Shown piece after piece: positions 11,905 to 24,332 of a stretch of 64,000 bases of DNA (its first letter is position 1; each line of letters starts with the position of its first letter). Made by a program: the position numbers and the translations under genes. The notes under the pieces were generated by a model that was not told the origin of the DNA, searched no databases, and worked only from the letters and a program-made list of their open reading frames with translations. Source of the DNA: Colletotrichum lupini (lineage: Eukaryota > Ascomycota > Sordariomycetes > Glomerellales > Glomerellaceae); assembly GCF_023278565.1 (NCBI RefSeq), contig NC_064672.1:5642001-5706000 (forward strand), in the 5' to 3' direction.

Positions 11905-12905
11905 TATGGGCGGTGGTTTCGGGGGTTGGTGTCTCTGCGCGCGCGCGCCGCTTGGTTATGGACGGCGATCCCGACTTCTTTTTCGTCTCGCGATGTCTTT
12001 CGGGGGGTATGAGGGTCGTGGTTGTGTTGCTTGTGAAGATGGACGAGATGCCGCGGCTACGTCACACCGGCGGCTGTGGTGGAACGTCCGTCGGTTGACG
12101 ATGGGATTGTATCGTCAGCGCATTCGTCGCGGTATTTCGATCGAGGTCCGTCGGTCGTCAAGAGATCACGGGGGTATCGCGGGGGAGAATATCAAAGGTG
12201 TTCGCAGTCAGTCAGAAAGGGGAAGATAATGATGTTGACAACAGCCATGACTGGTTGTGGGTGCTTGGGGGTGAGTGTCACACGGCTGGTCCTTCGGACG
12301 AGGCTTTCGATTGGGGCACTTGGGGGGTAGCGGTAGGTAAGGTACCAAGCCCAGTCCCCTTCCGCTTCCAGATTCAGCAGCCAAAACGTTAAAATAACAC
12401 TGGACCGCTTCGGTGGCTCGGGTCTTTGTTCTGATTTAGCACTGGGGTGATTTGAGCATTGGATTCCGCTGGGGAAAATGGGGGAAAGCTGGCGCTGTTG
12501 GACCTCTCTGTCCCTCGGCTCCCCGGAGTGACACGGTACATGGGTGCTGGAGAAGAGCGGCCCCGTAGCGGCGAACGGCGTGATTGGCCAACCCCGGAAA
12601 ATGGCCCTTTGGCCCGTTCCCATGTGAATTGGCTGCCGATGGCATGTGATTTGTATTCTGCGGTTCTTTGGCTTTTGTGCCTGAGGCTCCATTATCTAAT
12701 CAAATGTGGCTCAACTCTGGCGGACTCATCAGCCACATCGCGGGGCAACTCCTCCCGCAGCTTTTTTTTATTTTTGTCTGATTCTTTTTTTCTTCTAAGT
12801 CGGCTTGCCACCCCTCAACTTGAATGACTCCATCGCCATCATCCTAGCAAGACTAAATCGCAATACTCCCATACACCTATATCGCGACAACACGACACCG
12901 CCAAA
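11905..12905. promoter_or_regulatory. Divergent promoter region, ABC transporter / DPH3
   Basis: About 1 kb separates the two divergent start codons. It is GC-rich near 11905-12100 and pyrimidine-rich just before DPH3 (T-runs at 12762-12800), a common fungal promoter feature. No coding frame here has family support. Confidence 0.5.
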
Positions 12906-13271
12906 ATGTCCGACGACAACATTTCCATCTACGACGAGATAGAGATCGAAGACATGACCTTTGACGAGGACATGCAGATCTACCACTATCCGTGCCCCTG
13001 CGGCGACAAGTTCCAAATCGCCCTGGCCGACTTGCGCGACGAAGAGGACATTGCCGTGTGTCCCAGCTGCAGTCTCATGATTCGCGTCATCTTTGATAAG
13101 GTGCGTTTTCCCGTTTCTCTCGGTTTCTGTTCCATATGAAAACTTCACGTGGAAATAGGTGTATGACTAACATGTAATCGCGATTTGCAGGACGACCTCC
13201 CTGAGGACCCCGAAGATGAAGCTGAACCTGCCGTCGAGGAGGTATCCGCTCAGATTCCCGTTGCCGCTTGA
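12906..13271 (+). CDS. dph3: Diphthamide biosynthesis protein 3 (CSL zinc finger)
   Basis: DPH3 is the small electron donor for the Dph1-Dph2 radical enzyme that starts diphthamide synthesis on elongation factor 2, and it also supports Elongator-dependent tRNA modification. Exons 12906-13100 and 13191-13271 give 91 aa. The N-terminal acidic stretch ([14 protein letters not shown]) is followed by the four metal-binding cysteines in CPCGDKF and VCPSCSL, the CSL motif that binds iron or zinc. The intron lies directly after FDK; the short acidic C-terminal tail is typical of the family. Start context AAAATGTC is good. Confidence 0.96.
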
Positions 13272-14098
13272 AGAAGACCTATCTTCAGATTCCAAGATAA
13301 AATGCCGCGCCACGAAGCGATTATCTCGACTGCGCGAGATTCGACTGCGCGAGAAGTACTACAGATACTCGCGCCGCCAGCCAGCCTAGCACGTCGCCCA
13401 ACCACAAGGTCCAGCGCAGAAACTACGAGCGCGGAATAAGCACACCACGTGAGCGGTATATACAAGCGCCCGAAGCTGATCCTCATTCATTGCGCATCAA
13501 CACAACAGCAGATTGCCACTTGCGGGCTAAGGACCTGCACGGGAGGAAGCCTCCACGGTTGGACAAATACTCTAGCCGCCCGCGTATCACAAGACTTGGT
13601 TGCGTGACACGGCGCACGAAGGATTCTGCTCTCCTTCTTGCTACTATTTCCATTTCGCGGGAATGGAGGAGATTACATTGTGCCGCAGAGGTAACAGTGG
13701 AGGCAAACATTTTTCTTAATGAAAGATGCCACCGGGGCCTGTTCTTAGGACAAAAGTGGGACACTGGGCATCGTGCGGCGCCGCTGTTGGATGAACATGC
13801 GCTGATGGTATCGCACTTGAAAGTATTGGCTAGGCAGACCGAGGGACACGGCGGCCGCTACGGAAGTGGTGGGAGTTCAATACGAACGGCGCTACAGAGA
13901 AGCGCAGGGCCAAGAAGAGGGGAGGGATGGATCATCGTATACCATGATGGCAAATCTTTCAAGGTTCTCAGCTTACATTGTCTGTCCGGCTCCCGAATAC
14001 ACATGAGTGAATACACGGAAGGAACACTTCATATACCCCTCCAAATTCATTCCCGTCACCAGCCAGCAGGCGCCCTCTCGGGGGTCAGGTCAAAACTG
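13272..14098. other. Intergenic, no gene recognised
   Basis: A 209-codon frame at 13490-14119 opens on TTG, has biased composition and no recognised motif, so I do not call it a gene. The left end should hold the dph3 3' UTR. Confidence 0.5.
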
Positions 14099-14186
14099 GC
14101 TGGGTGGTGGAGTGGTTGAAGTCCACGAACAGCCTAATCGGTGAAGGCTCAAGAGGTCCCGAGTTCAAGTCGACAAAAATCCCAGC
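14099..14186 (+). ncRNA. tRNA-like Pol III sequence (tRNA relic or SINE head)
   Basis: The 88-base segment begins GCTGGG and ends CCCAGC, giving a six-pair acceptor-like stem. It contains an A-box-like TGGTGGAGTGG and a B-box-like GAGTTCAAGTC. The length fits a class II (Ser/Leu-type) tRNA, but I cannot fold a standard anticodon arm, and the T-arm pairs poorly. It is followed at about 14204-14227 by a strong hairpin (CCCCCG pairing with CGGGGG) and then T-runs, which could end Pol III transcription. It could be a decayed tRNA gene, a tRNA-derived SINE, or a small Pol III RNA. Confidence 0.4.
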
Positions 14187-14541
14187 ATGTGCACCCAGAG
14201 ATGTAGCCCCCGTTCGCCACCGGGGGGGTGAACTCTTTTGTTAGTTCTTTCCTTTTTGTTTGTATAGTATATATGTATAAGGCACATGTGCTTGAGAAAT
14301 GTTCCCCACGCAGTCTCTGCAGCGGCAAGGTTATATCTCAAAGGTGATGTGAATGAGCATAATATATGTGAAAGTATTTATTTGAAAATTAATTAGCAGT
14401 ATTAATGCTATCTCATGATGACCGTACTTCATCATCGTATGCAAGATATCCAACGCCGTTGCTCCAAGCCGTTAAAAGGAGTCATAATACATGTCCAAAG
14501 CAAGTGCTGTTTTGCTTTCTCATGAATCCCGTGTCAAGTAA

Positions 14542-14562
14542 GTGTGTGTGTGTGTGTGTGTG
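14542..14562. repeat. (GT)n microsatellite
   Basis: An uninterrupted run of about ten GT units, located just beyond the 3' end of the minus-strand GPI-protein gene. Confidence 0.95.
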
Positions 14563-14640
14563 CACCGCGCTTATCATCATTCAAGCGTAAACCCATTATT
14601 CCATCATGCTTTCCAAGTCCCGAATCTCAGGAAACTCCCT

Positions 14641-15267
14641 TTACAAAAGGAAGAAGCTGGCAATGCCAAAGGCAATCAGGCCAGCAGCAGAGCTCTGGAC
14701 CTTGTCGGCGGCAGCGGTGGGCACGGTGACGGGGCCGGTGGTGGTGGCGTTGGGAGACGAGGTGAAGTACGTCTGGGTGAGGGTTGAGAGAGTAGCTGAG
14801 AGGTCATGTTAGTCCAATTGGTCTTTCATAATCAGGGCAAGGGGTGATAACTCACTGTTGATGATGGGAGGAATGACGGCGGTGATGGAAGGAATGGCAG
14901 AGTCGGTAATGGTAGGGAGAGTCTCGACGGGGTCGGTTCCGGTGGGGACGACGATGGCAGTCGTCACGGTGACGGGAGGGTCGCTGACGACGACCTGGGT
15001 GGTGGTGGTCAAGCCTCCTCCCGGGACGGTGGTGAGGCCCTCGGAGACGGTGGTGGTGCCCTCCGGGACGGTCACGGTGGTGGAGACCGAAGGCTCGGGG
15101 GAAGCGGTGACGGTGGTCAGGGGGACGGTCTCGGTCACGATGGCCGTGGCGGTGGGCTCAGGGAAGACCGGGAGGGTCACGGTGGCGGTGATGCCGTCGG
15201 TGATGACGATGGAGGTGAACTGGGCGGCGGCGAGGCCGGCAGCGGAGAGGATGGCGAAGGAGCGCAT
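14641..15267 (-). CDS. Secreted Ser/Thr-rich, probably GPI-anchored cell-wall protein
   Basis: Exons 15267-14856 and 14795-14641 on the minus strand give 188 aa. The start is the first Met followed by a signal peptide (MRSFAILSAAGLAAAQ). The mature region is rich in Thr, Val, Ser and Pro with short repeats of the type TTVTxxPE, likely heavily O-glycosylated. The C-terminus, reached only after the intron at 14855-14796, has an SSAAG stretch followed by a hydrophobic tail ending IASFFLL, the classic GPI-attachment layout. No enzymatic domain is visible. Likely at the plasma membrane or wall; role unknown. Confidence 0.82.
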
Positions 15268-18252
15268 TTTGGCTTGTTGGTGGTATTTGGAGAGAAGAAG
15301 CTTAAAAGCCGTTGATGAGAGATCGGGAAGAGAAGCGACTGTTTTAGCTCGAAAGCTGAGGCTCTTGTTGATGAGATGAGGCGGGAAGTAAGAGTGAGAT
15401 GTTCTGATTTTGTTGTTGCGGATGAAGAGCAAAAGAAGACTGTTGATATGAAAGAGACTGGATGGGAGATATATACTACGAGACGGGAGTGAGGGTCTGC
15501 GTGACGAGCAAAGCCCAGGCCGTACGACTAGGTACGACGTACACAGGACATTGTGTGCTACAGGCTACGAGTCGGTGACAGCAGTGATGCCAAGAATGGC
15601 GATTTTGCACGACATCATCTCGACGAGGGGTGCCGTGACGGCACCGTCACTGGGGATTCAAGAAAGCAGAGGGTTGGTAGCTTGGTTACCGGGGGTCGTA
15701 TTGGTGGTGCGGTGGGCAAGCTGTATGCGGGGCGCCTGGGTGAAGCAGGGAAACCCGACCTACGACTTCTTTTGGGCCTTGAACAATTGTGCCGCCGACC
15801 TTGATCAGCCAGGCCTCGAACAGAGTCCCCGACCAGATTCTCAGACCAAACCACATCATTCATGTTCGCTTGCCTCCAGGCCTGTTGGTGCTAGATTCGG
15901 ACTGGTCGCAGACATGGGTGGGATGAGAGTGGAAGCAACCGAACAAGGCGAGACAGGACAGGGTTCTCGTCCATCGACGGAGCCCGGGAAACCACAAGTG
16001 GACTCTGTGTGGGTTGCTCATCGGGAGGCACAAAGAGAAAGAAGGCTGGGATGACCGTGGTAAACTCTGATGGGTTGAAATGTGCATAGTGAAATGGCTG
16101 GGGATGGCTTCACTTGCAGCAAAGAGCAACAACGGCGAAGAGCGACAATGGCCACACAAAATGATGAGCCGCAGCACTAGACGTGTATGTTTCCCCCACC
16201 ACCTCGATTTTCGTTTCATGTTGCTGCCATACCGTCCCATTGGCAGATGCAATGCCCATCAGCTTATTCTTTCCAGTGTCAGTAGTCACCGGAATTCAGG
16301 CTCTGTCGGTGGTGATATTCAAAGTCGCCCACAAAGCGGACTTCTGCCCTGATCCTGGGGTAACTCAACCGACTCAGATCCACCATCCGACCGTCTGTCC
16401 ATCCGCCTTCGACATAGAACAAAAAAGAGGAGTGACGCTTGCCAACGGTTGCTAGTCTGCCGAGTTCCCGCAAACCTGCACACTCGTACAAGAAGCCTCT
16501 CGTCATCTCGGCCCAGGGTAGTGGTTGGGTGACGGAAGGCGCGCAAACATGAGAAATCAGGTAAGCATCCATTGTGCCATTTTGCTAGCATGTCCAGTAT
16601 GCTGCAGCTGTCCCGGATTTTCCTGCCAGCAGAGAAAGGTGGTCGTACCGAAGGCCGGGGCCCAGGTTGTCCAGAAAGATGGGGGAAGACCAAGTTGGCG
16701 ATAGTCTGCGTCCGATGCCGTGCTCTGTTGCGTCATACGTCGACGAGGGCCAGCGAGTGCTGCAGCTGGGAAAGGCGAGAAAGGCTTCCACAAAGAGGCA
16801 CTGTAGCAACCGGAGACGCATCCCGCAGAACGGGGGCCAGGCTGCCAGTGGTAGCTGGGGATAGTCGGCGAGAATCGAGGCTGGCCCAGTGAAATGCTGC
16901 GGGAAAAAAGCAAAGGCGGCTGCAACGGCTCTCCCCTTGTGCCTGGATTGGCCGGGCCATTGCATGGCATTGGCAGGCCCTCGACGACCCCTCTCAAGAA
17001 TAGAGATCTCTGGCCATGAATCACATCATGCCAACCGTGACCCGTTAGGGCCGAACAAGTCATCCAGTCAGACCCTTCCCTTCTAGCTCCCAGGGGCCAA
17101 GACTCTGGTTCTTTCGAGGAACATGGCAAACGGGAGTCGTGGTAGTAGCGGTGGTCGAATCCGAGGCCGAAGCCAATTCGATGGATGGGACGAACATGGC
17201 CAGTTCCTTGGAGTTGAAGGACTAGACTCCCTCAACTGCAACTGGGCATGGGGAACACCAGATGGCAGACGGTGACCAACGGTGAAAGATCCCGTCATGA
17301 GAAAAAGAAGGAGGCAGGGACCAGGGTGGAAAAGAGAGAAAGAGCAACGCGGCAGGGGTCCCTGCCAGGTTTTCCCATTCTACCGCATCCTCGCCTGCTT
17401 CCTCATCCAGTCACCTTCCTTCCCTCTTTCCCTCCACTCTCCAGAACGCGACTGCCCGTTTTTTTGACATCCGTCACCGCATCACCCCAGCCACTTGCCC
17501 TCCTGTGTCCTCCACAACCGTTGCAGCCAATCATCCAATCAAGCCACACAACGTTCGACCCACCAGCCACCACCCGCACGTTTCCCTGACGTTTGCTGTG
17601 CGACTTCAACGGCCCTTCGCGCCTTTTCGACTTCTCAAGCCACGCTATTGTTTCTTTCCGCGAATCAAGGAAACTCTCATACACCGTTGTGCATTCTCAT
17701 CTGCATGTCGGTGGCCACGCATGGCCAAGGTAAGGTAAAGTAATCGTGCCTTTTGTCATACCTAATCTGTGCTGCTTGACAATTCACCTCACCCCCGAAT
17801 CTCAATTCCCTGATTTTCCGTCAAGCCTTGCTTTCAGGCCGCAACCCAACGGCCACAGCTGAGCCCGAGTCTGTTCTCCCCCCCTCCATTCTCCAGTGTT
17901 GCGTCCCGTTCTTCTGGCTCCGTTCACAAACTCAGAGGAGTAGTGTACGGAGTAAGGTAGACCAGCCTCGCAGACAGCCCAGCTATCCGCAGTCCCCGAA
18001 CAACCTACGCCGACGAGCCTCATGCCAAGTCCGGCACTAAACCTGCATGTCCCGGTCTTTGCTCAAAGCCATCCTCCACATCGTTCACGTCTGAGATTGA
18101 GAGAAGCTGTTTGCCATTGAACAGAAATCGTAATAATTGATATCAAATCTCGTCTTGCTTCCTTTTGCTTGGCTCTACATCAGGATGTGACGACATACCT
18201 AGATGCTACCATTACTCTTCCAGACTCTTGTCTATCCCGTGCACCTCGCTGC
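15268..18252. other. 3-kb gene-poor intergenic region
   Basis: Between the GPI-protein start (-) and the end of leucyl-tRNA synthetase (-). Several overlapping open frames of 60-190 codons occur on both strands (for example 15551-16054 opening on TTG, and 16557-17129 on the minus strand). None shows a signal peptide, family motif or plausible splicing. 17400-17700 is C/T-rich and could be a leader of an unrecognised transcript. Confidence 0.45.
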
Positions 18253-21200
18253 TCATGACGATTCAACATTGGCAAACAAAAAGTTGGGTGCACCCGGTAC
18301 CGCGCCTTCGGCGTTGGGCGCGAGGCTCTCCTCCACAGCCCCGGTCACCAGATCAGTGCCCTTCTTGCCACCCTCCTCCACTGCAATAATCTTCACCTCG
18401 ACCAGGTTGGCACTACGCTTGAGACCCTCAATCATGTCCACGAGCACGGCCTTCTCGTCAAATGCTAGCTTGCGCTCGAGGACAGCGCTCGCGGGCTCGC
18501 CCATCTGCAGACGTCTCTTGAGACCCTGAACGAACGGCATAGCCTTCTTCATCTCGCCCATCTTGGAGATCTTACCGTTGAGCGCCTTGTCATCCACTGA
18601 CTTGGTCTCAGGGTTCCACATCTCCTTCAACAGGTCAATGTAGGCCTGCTGCCACTGCGGGAACTTTTCGCTCATAAAGATGGTGAGCTTCTTGGGCTTC
18701 TTGGGGTCAAACGACGTCTCCTTGCCCTTAGCCTTCTTCTTGAGCTGCAGGGACTCGGCAGAGTTGACGTTGGAAGCCGTCACCGAAATGTACTTTCTCG
18801 CCGCCGTAAGAGCCGCATCCGTCTCCGGAATCTCGGGGAATGTCGCCTGCTGGATAGATGTAGGCTTGCCGAGGATCTCAACCCAGACTGACTCGGACCA
18901 ATGGGGCGCGATGACAGCGAGGAGAAGAGCCTGGAGCTCAATGTAGCGCAGGACCAAGTCGACGTGCATCTTGGACAAGGCACTGCTCTCGCGGTAGAAG
19001 GAAAGAGCGTTGTTGAAGCTGTTCACATGCGTCAGAAATGCAAGGCATTTTAGTAGGTATCTAAGCTTACTCGTAGAAAGCCGCCTTCAGGGCCAGCTTG
19101 TAGGCAGTCTCGGAGTACTGGTGGATGGCCTCCTTGGCAATAACGTTCATCTCGTTGTTGAATACCTTGTCGAAGAAGTTGTACTCGCCCGTACGGAGCT
19201 CGCTCTTGTTCTTGACGACATCGTCGCACCATTCTGCTGCTATTAGTATAATGATCGCAGTATGAAGAAACAAACATACCTCTGAGAGTGTGGAGACGGA
19301 GAATAGCCTGGTTAGCGACATCCTCCTCAAAGTTGCTGTCTCCGTTGGTGTCACCGGCATCGGCCAAACCGATACGGGCAGCGTCGGCACCAAACTTGCG
19401 AGCAACATCCTGCAGGGTCATGAAGTTACCGGTCGACTTGCTCATCTTCTCGCCGTTGAGCATCAGGTGACCGTTGGTACGGATACCCTTGGGCCAGTAC
19501 TCGGGGCTGAAGATGGCGAGATGGATGTAGAGGAAGAAGGTCAAGTGGTTGCCAATCAGATCCTTTCCAGAGCTGCGAAGGTCGAGAGGGTAAAAGTACT
19601 CAAATGAGCGGCGCATGCTCTCAAGAGTCTCCTTGGGAATCTTGCACTCGGCGAGGAGCTTGTCGTCAAGCTCGCGGCGGCAGAAGACGTAGTCCCAAAC
19701 CTCATCCTTCATCTGCTCGGGAGCAATGGCACCAGTACCCTGCTCTCTGCCAAAGATGTCCTTGTGGAGGTAGGGGGCAATGGTGTAGTATGCCATGTAG
19801 ATGGTGCTGTCACTGAGAGACTCGACGAGGAACTGAGGGTCCCAAGGCAGCTTGGAACCAAGACCATATGATCTGGCACAAGCCCACTGGTTAAGCCAGT
19901 TGAGGACACCCTGGAAAGCGTTCTTGGTCTCAGGGCTGAATGTGTTCAGGCCCTTGCCATCGGTGTTCTCAACCCAGTCAAGGGCGGTCTTCTTCCAGGA
20001 CTCTTCACCGTAGTCAAGGTACCACTGGTCCATCAGAGAGACGATGCAGTCATCTGCGGAACGACTGACGACCTTGCGCTCGGGCTCGGAGTAGACGAAC
20101 GCGAGCCCCTGGTCAATGAGTGATTGGCGGACCTTCGGCTTGGCGGACTCGACAGACTCGCCCTTGAACTCGCCAATGTTCATGGTTCCCTTGTAGAAAC
20201 CCTCAGAGTAAGCCGTCTCCTTAGCCTTGTCAAGCTGAACAGTGTCCTTGGGAGAGGCAATCTTCAACTGCTCGACCAAGGTCTTGGCAATCATGTCGCC
20301 GGAAGGAGTGTCGATGATGGAGATGATCTCAAGCTCAGCCCACCCCTGCTCGATGCCGTAGTAGGCGGCCTTCTTGCGGAGATCCATGGTCATGACCCAA
20401 TCGGCAGGACTGTCCGAGGGAACGGATGTGACGACACCAGTACCTTTCTGCGAACTGTTAGAGATGTACTGCTCAATGCGAAAATAAGAATACGTACAGT
20501 GGGCAGGATAGACTCCATGGGAAGAACGCGAACGCCGTCCTTGTGGACGGAGAAGGGGGCGTTGACGCGAGTACCGATAAGGGCGGAACCGTCAATCTTG
20601 GCAGTCTCGTCAACAACTCCCTCGGCGAGGAAGAGACCTTGGTAGGCCATGTTGCGGGCGGCACGCTCAGTCATGACATAGTAGTCCTTCTCGGTAGCCT
20701 TGAAGACACCGTAGGTGATCTTGGGAGACACGAAAACGGCGTTCTGGCCGTACATCGTCTCGGGACGGAGGGTGGCGGGAATGAGGAAGACATTCGCATC
20801 GGCGGGAAGTTGAGACTTAAGGGCCTCCTCGGCCTTGGGGGCCCACTCGAGGACCTTCATCTTCAAGCCAGTGTACTCCTGGGGGCCAACTCCTTCGCCC
20901 TCAGCTCGGTCGTGATCCATGCAGGGCTGGCCATCCTTAATCGAGTAGATGGTGTATCTCTTGCCGAACTTGATCTTATTGAGCTCCTTGAGGCGGATCA
21001 TCTGCCAGCGAACGAAAGCATCAAAGTACGGGTTAGCCTCGGTGGTGATGAATGATCTACGCCAGTCTGATATCGATTAGCTAAGTCGTTGCGATGACCA
21101 TTCGACTTGGAACTGACCGATTCTGAAGCCAAGGCTTGTAAGATCCTCCTGAGCCAGAGGGGGGAAGAAGTCCAGCCAGTACGATGCGTCGGCAAAGAGG

Positions 21201-21959
21201 TGAATCTCTTGTCTCGGAATGCCCATGGCCTCCATGATTTGGAACTGTCTGTCTGTCAGTGATGTGCAACGTGGAACCGAGATAACCGATGCATACCTGG
21301 TACTTGGCCTTGATAGTCTTGGCATTGGCCTTGCTCTTCTTGGTGGAGAACTTGGTAATGTCTTCGCGGGCCTCCTTAGCATCAGTAGGCTTCTCGTCCA
21401 CGACAACCTCCTCCTCCTTGTAGCCCTCGAAATCGCGGCCGAACCAGGCAACCTCGTTCTTGAGCTTATCGGCAACGGCCTTGATGGGCATACCGGTCGC
21501 GTGCCATCCCATAGGGAACAGGGCACGCTTCCCCTGCATACGAGCGACCTAGAACAATCCATTAGCTCCACCCCTATTGCATTATCGCGAGAGTTCTCTT
21601 ACACCGGCGGCGAATTCGACCTTGCTCACGGAGAACAAGTGACCAGCGTGAAGACGACCGTTCATGTAGGGAAAGGCCATGCATCCCATCCTATTTACCC
21701 GTCAGCCTCCATTCCTCAATTCCTATCCAATTGCGCCATACCATTTGGGCTGTTGCTCGCGCAGCTCGGCGGCGGTAATGGAGTGCAGGGGAACCTCCTT
21801 GGTGGAGGGAGCGTCGACCTCGAAGATCTTGTCCTCGGACCACTTTCGCTGGTACTTCTTCTCAAGAGAGATCAAAAAGTCACGCTTCTCGGTTCCCTTG
21901 AGCTCCTTGGTCTTGGAAACCTGAAGGGCCTCGAGGGCCTTGGCAGCCTCGTTGGCCAT
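18253..21959 (-). CDS. cdc60: Cytosolic leucyl-tRNA synthetase
   Basis: It charges tRNA-Leu in the cytosol. Eight exons on the minus strand keep frame: 21959-21742, 21690-21603, 21548-21297, 21244-21118, 21066-20498, 20447-19280, about 19236-19071, 19018-18253, giving about 1117 aa, the usual size of the eukaryotic cytosolic form. The class I HIGH motif appears as HAGH (87-90) in [11 protein letters not shown] and the KMSKS motif is intact in [11 protein letters not shown] near residue 750. The CP1 editing region with [14 protein letters not shown] is present. The start of exon 7 is uncertain by one codon because of consecutive CAG triplets. The Met at 21959 is preferred over the non-conserved upstream extension. 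The first four introns are all 51-54 bp. Confidence 0.97.
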
Positions 21960-22520
21960 GATTGCGGGTTCTCGTTCGATTCGGTCAGGAATTGTCGGGG
22001 AAGGCAAATACGCAAGGCCAATTCCAGGACCAATGCGTATTATATGATTCGACGGTGACTCTTGCGCCGGAAACTGAGAGTCACGCTCGATATCGCGTTG
22101 TCGCTGGTGCTCCTTCGAGATAGTCGCTGGCGAGGATACTGAGTCACAGATCCAAACGTGGGGGAGATTTCGTCGCAGCTCCGATGTTTTTTTCGAGGCT
22201 GTGCCCCGCGATGGCTTTGGTGGTTATGGCGGGGTACAGTCAGTGGTCACTCTCCGATGTTTGGAGTGCTGTGGCGGTTGAGTCCCTTGCGAAGTACGTA
22301 CCGCTCTATTTCTGGTCGCTGGCCGCCTTGTAGGTGTGGCTGGTGCAGCCTGGGCACTCGCTCGTGGCGCGAAATGTGGCTGAGAAACATGGTGAGCTTC
22401 TCCAGTCGCGCAGAGACCTGTAGACATACCCTCGAGATCCGCCTTGTACATGTCATCCCCGGAACTACCTTCTGCAATTCAAGCCAATTAATCCACAACC
22501 AAAGCTCGAATACATCGAAG
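21960..22520. promoter_or_regulatory. Divergent promoter region, leucyl-tRNA synthetase / small membrane protein
   Basis: About 560 bp between divergent start codons, with no supported coding frame. Confidence 0.5.
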
Positions 22521-23029
22521 ATGCTTCCTACGATCGTTCGGCGAGCGGCTGAAGCAGCTGGCTCTAAATTCACAGTCTTCACCAACCCGTATCGAACCAA
22601 AAAAGTCTGGCCTCCCAACTTCACGAACCTGTCCCCTCAGTCACAACTGCGATTTGAGAAGAAGTACAAGAGACGCCTAGCATTAGTTTATGCGCGACCG
22701 AGATGGAACAAGGCTGTCAAGCTTGCGCAGTTGGCAACTGTTATTGGTTCGTGAAGCCCTCATAGCGACTGCTTGCGCTCTATGCTAATTTGCTCTAGGA
22801 TTCCTTGGCTGGACATTTTTCTTCTCCGAGCTCGAGTTCTTTGGCAAGGAATACAGGCCGTCAGAAGAGGTATATGGCTTTGTCGCTTCCAGTCCCGACT
22901 GATGCTAACTATTCCGTCTAGATCCGAAAGCGTGTGCGCGGTCTGTTTGGCACAATCGAGTCTGACAAGCGATACGAACGTCGCAGAGATGCGCCCGAAG
23001 CACCCGCTCCCATCGAGACCCCCAAATAG
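22521..23029 (+). CDS. Small conserved-looking protein with one membrane segment, possibly mitochondrial
   Basis: Exons 22521-22746, 22799-22869 and 22922-23029 give 134 aa. The first donor is GTTCGT, which is weak, but the frame and the acceptor after GCTAATTTGCTCTAG support it. The N-terminus is basic with few acids, compatible with mitochondrial targeting. A single hydrophobic stretch spans roughly residues 68-90 (QLATVIGFLGWTFFF), built across the first intron. The C-terminal third is highly charged (IRKRVRGLFGTIESDKRYERRRD). I do not recognise a named family. It ends 137 bp before the convergent AP-3 sigma gene. Confidence 0.75.
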
Positions 23030-23165
23030 ACAGATTCTCGGCCGACAACACTGTACCAGCATAGGGAGGAGTTTATGGCGTTTTGAATACCCGGCACAGA
23101 AGCCCATGTATAACATATTGTTCGAAAACAGAATCATGTTCCTCTCAGACAGGAGGCCGCCCACC

Positions 23166-23793
23166 TCACCGTCCATGCCAGACAAAGTTACCTCCCATAC
23201 TCAGTCCGCCTCCCAGTCCGGCGCTGCGTCCTTCGTTTACAGGTCTCTTGGCCACAGTGCCTTGTGCGCGCACGCCAGAGACAATGCGATCTAGATTCGT
23301 CTCGATGACCACTCCTCCCACAATCATCTCGCCGAGCGTTGAGTGTAGCGTTTCGAAGTTGAAGATGAGATCAAGCTCGCAAACGTTCTCAAACAGCTTA
23401 TCGAGCGCCTCGACGTAGACTTGGATCAAATCGATCAGGGCAAGTGGTGACTCTGTCGAGGTCGAGATGACAATGAAGTACAGGGTCGCGTAGTTACGGT
23501 ATGTAACCAGGGAGGGAACGTCGTTCTCTTCTTCCGATGATGAATGTGAGGTGCCCGAGGCAGCGAGCAGGGGAGGGAGCGGGAGAAAGTTGCAAGACCC
23601 AGCCGGTCGATTCGATACGAGGGTGAATATTTCGGAAATCAGGCGCTGCTGCATGCTCGTTTCCTGAGTAAATGTGCAAGTCAGCGATGCCAGCTTTCGT
23701 TCAGTAGTGCATGCCCAAGCATACCAACTGTGTGTAGAACTTGGTCAACCGGGGCTGGCCCTGGCCATTGAAGACCAGAAAGGCGTTGATCAT
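23166..23793 (-). CDS. aps3: AP-3 adaptor complex sigma subunit
   Basis: Small subunit of the AP-3 coat that sorts cargo from Golgi or endosome directly to the vacuole. Exons 23793-23725 and 23663-23166 on the minus strand give 188 aa. The first exon encodes the hallmark start MINAFLVFNGQGQPRLTKFY, and the second continues with QQRLISEIFTLVSNR. The conserved core YRNYATLYFIV and the LIQVYVEALDKLFENVCELDLIF helix identify a sigma subunit; the long Gly-rich C-terminal tail fits sigma-3 of filamentous fungi. An insertion of Ser/Glu residues precedes the YRNYATL core. Confidence 0.95.
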
Positions 23794-24332
23794 TGTGTTC
23801 TTCCTTGACTGAGCATCCCGAGTTGGCTGAAGTTGTCGATACCAGGGCGTGGGTTCGCCAGTGATGTCTATGTTCAATGCGACTGGGTGATAGTGTCCCG
23901 CTAGACACTACATGCGCTTCGCGGTGTTCTGGCTTTGGTGGGGTCAGACCGCTGCCAGCCGCCCAACCGTCTCCCACCAGCCAGCAGAGAGAAGCTCGAG
24001 GTGCACGGCTCGCAACTGCACATGACTTTCTGATGTAATCATATCTGCCCGGACCTCCTCCTGACCCAAGCTCGGTTCCTTCCCTTGAACGCGGATCGAA
24101 GCTGGTCCTGCAGCTTCCGTCACACCTGCAGCAAACGTGGGGAAGCAACGGAGCTGCCTTTGACCTGCCGTCTTTTACGAAGCAAATCAGTCACCTCTTC
24201 GATTCGCTAATCGACAACGACCACCCGAACTCATCTTCTTTCACTTACGCTGACCACTTGACGCTCCAATCCCTCAGCATCATCAAACTCAAATCTCTCC
24301 CAATCGCTTATCACCACCTACGCCCAGCTACC
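23794..24332. promoter_or_regulatory. Divergent promoter region, aps3 / frataxin
   Basis: 539 bp between divergent start codons. Pyrimidine-rich just upstream of the frataxin ATG (24225-24300). No supported coding frame. Confidence 0.5.

Noticed and set aside
13490..14119. 209-codon open frame on the + strand
   Set aside because: Opens on TTG, overlaps the tRNA-like unit, has no motif, and a minus-strand frame overlaps part of it; likely chance.
14099..14186. Calling a functional tRNA with a named anticodon
   Set aside because: The acceptor ends and box motifs fit, but I could not form a standard anticodon stem and 7-base loop, so no isotype is given.
15551..16054. 167-codon open frame on the + strand
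   Set aside because: Opens on TTG and overlaps several other frames; no family signal or splice support.
16557..17129. 190-codon open frame on the - strand
   Set aside because: Competes with several overlapping frames on both strands; composition is biased and no domain is visible.
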